Of a stretch of 64,000 bases of DNA, positions 38,001 through 50,000 are shown in pieces (the first letter of the stretch is position 1; every line of letters starts with the position of its first letter). The translations under genes and the position numbers were made by a program. The DNA is taken from NCBI RefSeq assembly GCF_026151205.1, contig NC_087081.1:1049386-1113385 (forward strand). Direction: 5' to 3'. The notes beneath the pieces are model-generated. The model was given only the letters and a program-made list of their open reading frames with translations. It searched no databases and had not been told where the DNA came from. Origin of the DNA: Bolinopsis microptera. Its lineage: Eukaryota; Ctenophora; Tentaculata; Lobata; Bolinopsidae.

Positions 38001-41000
38001 GCTCACCCATTTTCAGCCCCTCCCTTCTTCCTAACCCTAATCCAGTTTACATAATATGGTTATTGTGTGAAAATTACATTTACATCAGGATTTCCACCAA
38101 TTTCCAAACTACCCTCCCACTTTAAAGTCGACGTAATAACATGTAATTGTGATCTCTCCCTTATTATTGCTACGCGACAAACTACAAACTACCCTCCCAC
38201 TGTAAAGTCGACGTAATAACATGTAATTGTGATCTCTCCCTTATTGCTACGCGACAAACTTCAGTAAACATAAAACAGGTTTCAGTTACTTCCCCTGCTC
38301 GACCGCTGAGTAAAGAGATTACTTTTGACAATTTATGTATTGTTAGTGGAGGTGGAAAGAGCGGGAAAAGTTTCTGTACCTCAATTCACGAGGTACCCCG
38401 GAAGTATCCCGGATCGATTACAATAAACACGATATACCCTATAGAAGCCACTATGCATGCTAAAATTGTATCGCGTGATCATTATTTGGCTTTTAAAAAT
38501 GTGTTTATTTTCACCAAAGAAAGAACAGAAACCACCATTTTCCCGCCATTTCCTCCTCTTTATAACGAACCTCAGCCTCAGGTCCCAACATTATGATTGA
38601 AGCGTCCACCGCGTAGTTGTCAAACACGTACAGTTGGAATGTGTTGGTAGAGTCAATACTGCTCCGTTTACCCAGCAGATTAAACTGAAATGTTTTGAAA
38701 CTGGTTACGGGAGTTTTTAGTTACGGGGGTCTGGCTGGTTACTAGGGGACCTTAGGAGTTATGGGAGGAGCGACAAAATTTAGTTAAAAAGGTCAGCCAA
38801 CATAAGTCTACAAAAACGATCGCATGTATATTAGGTAAAACTTGAAAGAGAACTAATAGTATGAACAATACCAATTTCACTAACAGTGTATTTAATTTCA
38901 GAGAAGCTCAGCACAGCTTTGTGGAGTGGAGCACCTTTAGATATCACTGAGTTGCCAGCTGTCCCTGCCGGGGGTTTAGTGCTATTGTTATTATCACGTC
39001 ACGTGGTGTGACGTCATGTCACGTGGTGTGACGTCATGTCACGTGGTGTGACGTCATGTCACGTGGTGTGACGTCATGTCACGTGGTCTGACGTCATGTC
39101 ACGTGGTGTGACGTCATGTCACGTGGTGTGATGTCACGTCACGTGGTGTGACGTCATGTCACGTGGTCTGACGTCATGTCACGTGGTGTGATGTCACGTC
39201 ACGTGGTGTGACGTCATGTCACGAATTGATTATAAACAGATGAGAATAGATACAACCTTAAAAGTAAAACAACAACAGTCCGAATCAGTTAGAATCAGTT
39301 AGAAACGTTATTTGTTTTCAATACAATTATTGATTAATCAGAACAATCAATTAAGAAGAGAATATGACGATACTTTCTGCAGTCATTTTATGTATTAAGA
39401 ATGGGTGTGACGTCATGTCACGTGGTGTGACGTCACGTCACGTTATGTGACGTCATGTCACGTGGTGTGACGTCATGTCACGTGGTGTGACGTCATTTTA
39501 TGTATGTATTAAGAATGGGTTCTCAAAGTTTGATCAACAACTCCCACAACTACAACAGTAGTCTTTACTTTCAACAACAAGTTTCATTTTGATCTAATTG
39601 AAACCATTTATAAATCTTTTATTGGAAGGAAATTGTATTTTTCTGTTTCCAAACCCAACAATCAACATGTAAGAGTCAAGAACCAAAAATGCTAGAAGGT
39701 GATGACGTGACAAATGTCTAAAACATCACACTTGAAGTTTTCTATTATATGAAGGATTAGACCAACAAAGGTGCAATGTGATACTAATTTTAAACGGCTA
39801 AGATAGAATTTCAAGATATTAATCGAACACACTAAACATACCCTCGTAGATAGCGAGAGCGTCTGAAAAACAACAAATGCTTCATAGAACTTGATTAGCA
39901 TATTATTATTTATTCAACCAAAATCATGCAAATTTACTTAAAGTAGGCATCTAATAGGTTATATAAATTGATGGATTGTGGCTTTTGACTTTCGGGAAAT
40001 ATTCAAATCATATGTTTTTCTTCATTTACAATATTAAAAACATCTCTGCAATACGCAACCTTAATCGTGTGGGGTTATAATGTGATTTAATTTTACACTA
40101 TTGATAACGAGGATAGGATAAGCGTGATGCATGCTTCGCAACTACCTGGTTATATAATTCTAGTATATTCTAGTATATTAACACAAGAACACTTTAGCCA
40201 ATACAATTTCGATTACGTTTTTCAATTTGCAGGAATGCTGAGAATTTTTAACTACTCAATAGTAACTATCATAGATGCGGATACTGGCGGGGAGGTGATA
40301 ATTGTTTGTTTACATTAATAGTGAGCACATGTTCAGGAGGCTGAGGAGGTGATAATTGCTTGTTTATATTTTAGGGCGAGCAAGCTTGTCGTTGACAAGC
40401 TTGGAAATTATTGTGTTCGATTAACCGTTCAAAGGTTGATAAGTGTGATTAAATTTTATAAAATTCCGATATTCTTCGGCGTTTAAAAAAATTCCGAATG
40501 TTATGGTTCAAGTAAAAATTTCCAATGCGTCTTATCGAAAGTGAGTGAGAGAAACACTTGTGGCAATTTTATTTACTGATCCTCTTATTTGTAAAGCTAT
40601 CCTCAATACATAATATGCAGTTACAAAGTGTGATAACCGTTTCAACAGGGGTCGAATTCACAAAAATAACGTAAACCATTGATTTAAAGCAACTGCCGCT
40701 CCTGTCTCTTGATTGCTGATGACAATCAGGAACACATGACGTATCATCACGACGATTATTGGTCACTCGAAATCGACCCGTTAAGAATGCAATGTAGGTG
40801 TGATGGTTGTTTCTGAGTATTTGTTACCTGTTACTAATTAATTAACAGGATCATAATATGTTGATTGTATCGATAAAACATGGATTTTAAGGCATAAGGA
40901 AGCATTGTTGAGTTCTGAAACCAAGTTTAATCGATTTCTCGTGCAATTTTAGGTCAGGGATGATCATCAAAATAAGTTTATAACAATGTCGATACTTTGG

Positions 41001-44000
41001 TAAATTTCTAGCTTTCTGCCAGAAAATAAATTTTCGGTTTCTATAGGGGGTAATTAGGTAATAACTACAGTACAGCTGTACCCACATTCACAAGCATGCA
41101 AGCTCACCTGGTCCAATGAGCGGGAAACGGAGAACAAGGTCTGGTGACGTCATAGTCACGTCACCTCAGGCTCATAATCACGTGACCTCAGACCCAATCA
41201 ATTGGTTTCTGGTCTGGTCAGCCCCCTGTCAACCGATCTTGAGGTGACGTGCGACACCTCGTTGACCCAATCAATGTCTGGAAGGCTGCAAATTTTCACA
41301 TGCCAAATTCACAAGATTCTTAAAGAGTTGTGCGAGATGACGATACATAGAGGCCGCAGAATTATGAGGACTACCGGATCCCGTTGGAACATAAGCGATC
41401 CATGATATCACAACAGGCCCTACATAGTTACACAACTAGTTACCATAGTTACACTACTAGTTACCATAGTTACACAACAGGCCCTAGCGGCTAGCAGAGG
41501 CTGCAGATGAAAATGAATCTCATCGTGTTAATGTTGCTGTACAAGAGGTTGAAGATATGTAATCTTCACCTTACAGAATCCAAAACTCTCTTATGTCTCA
41601 CTTATTTGACACCACTTGTCGGCTTCGCTCGATTGAAATTGAACGAGTAGTCCTTTTCGTTCCCTTTGGAGGCACCACTAGAAAGACTCCTTTGCGAGTT
41701 CAAAGACTCTGGCTACGTGACTCGGTGGAGGCTCTTTCTATATGAAAGCTTCAGTAAGAATAGTTGTATGCCTATAATTTCATTACCTGGCTACTAAATA
41801 CACTATATCAGTATATCTGTCAGATGAGTTCAGTTCGTATTCAACCACTTTGAATTCCTTTTAAAACTTATAATGGACCATTAACAGATCGAAGTGTAGC
41901 ACAGTTTACCTACCACACTTTAAGTTATATCTTGATGCAAGCTAGTAAGGTATCTTGATGCACGCAAACTACAGTGAAAATCTTTTTTGGACTGCCTTAT
42001 TTAACTTGAACAGTGACAAATTTTAATTTAATTTAAATTTATCACAGATCATAGTAACAGACTGAAGTGTAGCACAGTTTACCTACCACACTTTAAGTTA
42101 TATCTTGATGCAAGCTAGTAAGGTATCTTGATGCACGCAAACTACAGTGAAATTCTTTTTTGGACTACCTTATTTAACTTGAACAGTGACAAATTTTAAT
42201 TTAATTTCAATTTATCACAGATCATAGTAACAGACTGAAGTGTAGCACAGTTTACCTACCACACTTTAAGTTATATCTTGATGCAAGCTAGTAAGGTATC
42301 TTGATGCACGCAAACTACAGTGAAAATCTTTTTTGGACTGCCTTATTTAACTTGAACAGTGACAAATTTTAATTTAATTTAAATTTATTACAGATCATAG
42401 TAACAGACTGAAGTGTAGCACAGTTTACCTACCACACTTTAAGTTATATCTTGATGCAAGCTAGTAAGGTATCTTGATGCACGCAAACTACAGTGAAAAT
42501 CTTTTTTGGACTGCCTTATTTAACTTGAACAGTGACAAATTTTAATTTAATTTAAATTTATCACAGATCATAGTAACAGACTGAAGTGTAGTACAGTTTA
42601 ACTACACTTAAACTACGAGACTACAGATATATCCTGATACAAGTAAGCAGAAAAGGAGGAATGTTGAGACCAAATATTTTGAGCACAGCTGTCCTTATAT
42701 AGCTGCTTCACTTCCAGTTCACTAACATTCAGTTCTCTTTAAGTTGAAGTTCTAATTTGTTTAAGACTCTGGGACGATATTTCAACGAATCGTTATTTTT
42801 TTCATGGCTGTCGCCCAGACTGTATCAATTTAAGGCACCCGCTCCCTTCTTTGATTTACGATAATGATCGTGAACAAAATTAGAGTCTGGTATCCAACAA
42901 ATTTTAGATCTCTATTAACATGGTTTTTTAGACACCTAAATATACCGATTTCCGCCTTCCGGGTTTTTTCCAGCACTAAATTTTAGCAGCTGGTTGCTTT
43001 TTTCCTTTTTATCAATATAATAGAATAGACTATTTTGATCTACCTTTTGAGTTTTGAACGACTTCTGATACGACTGATTTCTCCTTAGAACACGGTGGTA
43101 TTTGCTTTATCAGGGCTTTAACTTTCAGTTCTGTTCCTTTTACCAGGTTTCAGTCTCACGTAACTCCGCATTTAATTTTTTAAATCTTATTTTTATCTGA
43201 TATCGATTGATATTTGTAAAAAACGTTGATTTATTTAAGTATTGTTATATTCGTATCCTATTCTTTTAACCTTAAAAAACACCAGACCCGCAGCAATGAC
43301 GAAAGTATTATGTTTTCTACTAGTGCTAGGACTGATCGCTCTGACTCAGTGTCAGCCTCCAGGATTAGGAAGACGATCAGCTGAACCCCAGCCTCCAGGA
43401 TTAGGAAGACGATCAGCTGAACCCCAGCCTCCAGGATTAGGAAGACGATCAGCTGAACCCCAGCCTCCAGGATTAGGAAGACGATCAGCTGAACCCCAGC
43501 CTCCAGGATTAGGAAGACGATCAGCTGAACCCCAGCCTCCAGGATTAGGAAGACGATCAGCTGAACCCCAGCCTCCAGGATTAGGAAGACGATCAGCTGA
43601 ACCCCAGCCTCCAGGATTAGGAAGACGATCAGCTGAACCCCAGCCTCCAGGATTAGGAAGACGATCAGCTGAAACCCCAGCCTCCAGGATTAGGAAGACG
43701 ATCAGCTGAACCCCAGCCTCCAGGATTAGGAAGACGATCAGCTGAACCCCAGCCTCCAGGATTAGGAAGACGATCAGCTGAACCCCAGCCTCCAGGATTA
43801 GGAAGACGATCAGCTGAACCCCAGCCTCCAGGATTAGGAAGACGATCAGCTGAACCCCAGCCTCCAGGATTAGGAAGACGATCAGCTGAACCTCAGCCTC
43901 CAGGATTAGGAAGACGATCAGCTGAACCCCAGCCTCCAGGATTAGGAAGACGATCAGCTGAACCCCAGCCTCCAGGATTAGGAAGACGATCAGCTGAACC

Positions 44001-47000
44001 CCAGCCTCCAGGATTAGGAAGACGATCAGCTGAACCCCAGCCTCCAGGATTAGGAAGACGATCAGCTGAACCCCAGCCTCCAGGATTAGGAAGACGATCA
44101 GCTGAACCCCAGCCTCCAGGATTAGGAAGACGATCAGCTGAACCCCAGCAGAACGGTGAACCATTTGTTGATTTTGGAAAACGATCAGCTGAACCCCAGC
44201 AGAACGGTGAACCATTTGTTGATTTTGGAAAACGATCAGCTGAACCCCAGCAGAACGGTGAACCATTTGTTGATTTTGGAAAACGATCAGCTGAACCCCA
44301 GCAGAACGGTGAACCATTTGTTGATTTTGGAAAACGATCAGCTGAACCCCAGCAGAACGGTGAACCATTTGTTGATTTTGGAAAACGATCAGCTGAACCC
44401 CAGCAGAACGGTGAACCATTTGTTGATTTTGGAAAACGATCAGCTGAACCCCAGCAGAACGGTGAACCATTTGTTGATTTTGGAAAACGATCAGCTGAAC
44501 CCCAGCAGAACGGTGAACCATTTGTTGATTTTGGAAAACGATCAGCTGAACCCCAGCAGAACGGTGAACCATTTGTTGATTTTGGAAAACGATCAGCTGA
44601 ACCCCAGCAGAACGGTGAACCATTTGTTGATTTTGGAAAACGATCAGCTGAACCCCAGCAGAACGGTGAACCATTTGTTGATTTTGGAAAACGATCAGCT
44701 GAACCCCAGCAGAACGGTGAACCATTTGTTGATTTTGGAAAACGATCAGCTGAACCCCAGCAGAACGGTGAACCATTTGTTGATTTTGGAAAACGATCAG
44801 CTGAACCCCAGCAGAACGGTGAACCATTTGTTGATTTTGGAAAACGATCAGCTGAACCCCAGCAGAACGGTGAACCATTTGTTGATTTTGGAAAACGATC
44901 AGCTGAACCCCAGCAGAACGGTGAACCATTTGTTGATTTTGGAAAACGATCAGCTGAACCCCAGCAGAACGGTGAACCATTTGTTGATTTTGGAAAACGA
45001 TCAGCTGAACCCCAGCAGAACGGTGAACCATTTGTTGATTTTGGAAAACGATCAGCTGAACCCCAGCAGAACGGTGAACCATTTGTTGATTTTGGAAAAC
45101 GATCAGCTGAACCCCAGCAGAACGGTGAACCATTTGTTGATTTTGGAAAACGATCAGCTGAACCCCAGCAGAACGGTGAACCATTTGTTGATTTTGGAAA
45201 ACGATCAGCTGAACCCCAGCAGAACGGTGAACCATTTGTTGATTTTGGAAAACGATCAGCTGAACCCCAGCAGAACGGTGAACCATTTGTTGATTTTGGA
45301 AAACGATCAGCTGAACCCCAGCAGAACGGTGAACCATTTGTTGATTTTGGAAAACGATCAGCTGAACCCCAGCAGAACGGTGAACCATTTGTTGATTTTG
45401 GAAAACGATCAGCTGAACCCCAGCAGAACGGTGAACCATTTGTTGATTTTGGAAAACGATCAGCTGAACCCCAGCAGAACGGTGAACCATTTGTTGATTT
45501 TGGAAAACGATCAGCTGAACCCCAGCAGAACGGTGAACCATTTGTTGATTTTGGAAAACGATCAGCTGAACCCCAGCAGAACGGTGAACCATTTGTTGAT
45601 TTTGGAAAACGATCAGCTGAACCCCAGCAGAACGGTGAACCATTTGTTGATTTTGGAAAACGATCAGCTGAACCCCAGCAGAACGGTGAACCATTTGTTG
45701 ATTTTGGAAAACGATAAGCTGAACCCCAGCAGAACGGTGAAACATTTGTTGATTTTGGAAAACGATCTGCTGAACCCCAGCAGAACGGTGAACCATTTGT
45801 TGATTTTGGAAAACGATCAGCTGAACCCCAGCAGAACGGTGAACCATTTGTTGATTTTGGAAAACGATCAGCTGAACCCCAGCAGAACGGTGAACCATTT
45901 GTTGATTTTGGAAAACGATCAGCTGAACCCCAGCAGAACGGTGAACCATTTGTTGATTTTGGAAAACGATCAGCTGAACCCCAGCAGAACGGTGAACCAT
46001 TTGTTGATTTTGGAAAACGATCAGCTGAACCCCAGCAGAACGGTGAACCATTTGTTGATTTTGGAAAACGATCAGCTGAACCCCAGCAGAACGGTGAACC
46101 ATTTGTTGATTTTGGAAAACGATCAGCTGAACCCCAGCAGAACGATGAACCATTTGTTGATTTTGGAAAACGATCAGCTGAACCCCAGCAGAACGGTGAA
46201 CCATTTGTTGATTTTGGAAAACGATCAGCTGAACCCCAGCAGAACGGTGAACCATTTGTTGATTTTGGAAAACGATCAGCTGAACCCCAGCAGAACGGTG
46301 AACCATTTGTTGATTTTGGAAAACGATCAGCTGAACCCCAGCAGAACGGTGAACCATTTGTTGATTTTGGAAAACGATCAGCTGAACCCCAGCAGAACGG
46401 TGAACCATTTGTTGATTTTGGAAAACGATCAGCTGAACCCCAGCAGAACGGTGAACCATTTGTTGATTTTGGAAAACGATAAGCTGAACCCCAGCAGAAC
46501 GGTGAAACATTTGTTGATTTTGGAAAACGATCTGCTGAACCCCAGCAGAACGGTGAAACATTTGTTGATTTTGGAAAACGATAAGCCGAACCCCAGAAGA
46601 ACCTTATGTGAAGGTAATAATGAGCCTAACTTGTATGAAACTGCACTGGGTAACGCAGGGGTAAGGTGTGAGACGATCACGAGTGAATTTCGTTGGATGA
46701 CCATAGGTTTAAAAAGTTGCATTGAATATTGAGTTTTATTTCTCTTAGATGTGCAAAATATTGCAATTTACTTTATATCAAAAATGAAACATACTCCTAT
46801 CTATGTACCTCTTATCGAGGTTCATATATAAGATAATAGTTTAGAAACTATCATCTTATCTATGTACCTCGATAAGAGTACAGTGTAGCACAGTTTAACT
46901 ACGGGACTACTATATCTTGAGACAAGTAAGTAAACAAGGAGGAATGTTGAAACTAAATCCGGTAAATTCAGCCATTTCTTACAGCTCCTCCGACCTCAAG

Positions 47001-50000
47001 TTCACTAACAGTAACATTCAGTTCTCTTTAATAGTCTCTGGGACTCTCGCCTAGACTATACCCATTGAAGGCATCTGCTCATTCTTTAATTTAAGGTTAT
47101 TATCGTTAAAAAAACTACAGTTTGGTATTTTTATAAATACTGAGGCCATATTTCACTGCTTCATTGTTTTATCAGCAATCATGTATTTTTTTTGGCCATT
47201 GCATGGTTCATAGACATGGAGCAATAATGTTTAATATTTTACCAAAACCCAAAAATAGGCATAGTTAATGGTTACTCAAATTATAAGATACAAATACAAT
47301 GTAATATCAACTAAATATGCTAGGTAAAAGGTAAGGTTGGTAACACGACTCCTGTCTGACAGCGACATCTGTCCGACAGCGACATCTGTCCGACAGCGAC
47401 ATTTGTCCGACTCAGGGTACCAGAAAAAAACGACATCTGTCAGAAATTGTGATCTGATTTCAATACGACACATTTCCAATTAGAGAAATGATCTGAACTG
47501 TTACTTGCTAAGTTGTAAACGTAACATTTCCAATTTGAGATTATATGATCTGAGCCATAGTTTACTACCATAGCTTATTTTCATTTGATGTCGATAAATT
47601 GGACAATAATTTAAATGGTATACGTATAAATTAATTCAATAAAATACAATCAATCCCATTTATTGAATCTTTGTTGCCGAGTACAGCTGCCTTCGGGTAG
47701 TTCTTCTTAATCTATTACAATTGTAAATGAATGGGAAAAGCGAGCGACCGATTTCATTCTCGGTATCATTTTGCATTTGAGAACGGTCAATCAAATTCTT
47801 TTGTTTGGGAAAGAGAGACACTGGCAGTGGTCCACTCTACCCATGATTATGGGTTTTGGTCAAATATCATATCTTTTTGATTATAATGTCAGGGTACTTT
47901 TCAAAGTCGAAATTTATAACTTTATTAATAAGGTTAAGGAGATAATTTCAACGCGATTTTGAAATTTTACCTTTGAAAACATTTCCTTGTGTTTAGGTAA
48001 GCATATATGTCGATCAATGACTGAATATGCCACATTATACTCATTCAAGTCGGCATTAAGTTCATATATATAATGCCATTTAACTGTCATGGAAAAGCAG
48101 AATCTAATCGAAATCACGATTGAGCAAAATTCTCACCTTTCGCACGTGCAAACTTTGAGCGGACGTTGCGTGCGCATCCAATATTGAATCACCTTAAGGG
48201 GGCCAGGGGGGGGGGGGTCTTCATCAAAATTCTCTCGAAATCGAGTTTATAGTTGTTTCTGATAGAAGGGAGTGATATCTATCAGCTGCTTTTAGTCCCA
48301 TGGAAAAATATTGCTCCTAGCCGAAATTATCACCAGTCAAAGGTCTGCGCTTATGTGTAATTGTATTGCGCGAGCAATTTTCAATCGCGCGTTCTGAAAA
48401 TCGAGTCTAAAAATCTATCTTCTCCTACATTTTTTGAGCAATCACCCTCAAACTTTCAGGATATGTTCTTAGGATCAGTTAGAAGAGAACGTTCAAGCCA
48501 GAATTTTGAGATAGGCCTTTAAAGATTTTTAATTCGATTTTGAAAATCTTGGACCTCGTTTTTTTACGATTTTTTGAGGTCCAAGATTTTCAAAATCGAA
48601 TTAAAAATCTTTAAAGGCCTATCTCAAAATTCTGGCTTGAACATTCTCTTCTAACTGATCCTAAGAACATATCCTGAAAGTTTGAGGGTGATTGCTCAAA
48701 AAATGTAGGAGAAGATAGATTTTTAGACTCGATTTTCAGAACGCGCGATTGAAAATTGCTCGCGCAATACAATTACACATAAGCGCTGACCTTTGACTGG
48801 TGATAATTTCGGCTAGGAGCAATATTTTTCCATGGGACCAAAAGCAGCTGATAGATATTACTCCCTTCTATCAGAAACAACTATAAACTCGATTTCGAGA
48901 GAATTTTGATGAAGACCCCCCCCCCCCCCCCCCCCCCGGCCCCCTTAAATATTTGCATATTCGTTATTTATGTTTAGTTTGATAAGCATGCAGAGTTTCA
49001 AAGTATTTCAAGAAGAACTGTACTCACAACGGCACTCCAAAGTTGACTGAAAATTAGTACAGGGAAATCCGTCTGAAAAAATCGATTTGCCGACACACAA
49101 AGCTTACAAAGGATTTTTGACGTTTTTGAGTCCTAATAGGTGTCCTTTATGGCTGACCAACTTTTCCAAACTTTTCCACGTGTCTTAAGGCCACTTTTTG
49201 CCACTTTACCACTTTTTACCACCTTTCTTGTTTGTCAAATATCTTTAGTTGTGAACATCGTAGAAAGTTGCAGATTAAACGAGGGTGTTCATATTATCAA
49301 GAAGAAAAACTTTTGTTGAGACAATTTTTTCCTCAGATAATCAATTAATTGGATAATTATCAATTAGCTAATTAGCAAAAATTAAAATTTTTTTATTGGC
49401 TCAAAATGATTGGAATAGCTTAAAACACGGAGAAAAGTAGTTTTTAGAAAAACTTCGAAAATTTTTCACTTACATTTTTTTTTCGAGACATGGAAAAAAA
49501 ATTTCGAATTTTCGAAATTTTTTTTTCGCCAAAAGTTATCAAATTGCATGAAACGTGGAGAAAAATGCTATTAAAAAAACTTCGTGAATTTTTGTTTTCA
49601 AGAATACTAAAATCACTTATATTTGTAGTTGGAGTTCAGTAAATCTCGGCAGATTTTAGTAATCAGGAATTATTAAATCAAAATAGATAAAAGGACTGAA
49701 ACTGAAAAACGTTAACCACAGGATATTAGAGTTTTATAATTAATTACAGTATATCCTTATTGATTTTTACAGAAACTGCACCAAAGGCACATTTAAGATC
49801 GAACCGATAGCCTGCTGTACTACGATAATATGTAATAAATAAAACATCTCTGAGTCTGTACCGTCAATCGTGCTAATCTGAACCAGCCTACCTGGATTAC
49901 CATCTACCTCTTCTTTTCATCAATAATTAGACCGAGTTGTGCAAGAAATGTGATTTATCATAGCTCATATTGCATTTAGTGGGTGATGTAAGTACTTATC

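Noticed and set aside
43352-46561. A 1,069-codon minus-strand frame ([17 protein letters not shown] repeats)
   Set aside because: It is the complement of the neuropeptide repeat arrays, whose unit lengths are multiples of three. It has no signal peptide or independent start, and it runs across the plus-strand frameshift and stops without meaning.
44156-46732. An 858-codon plus-strand frame ([17 protein letters not shown] repeats)
   Set aside because: Out-of-frame reading of the 51-nt units. The frame with the signal peptide and GKR sites is the biologically sensible one.
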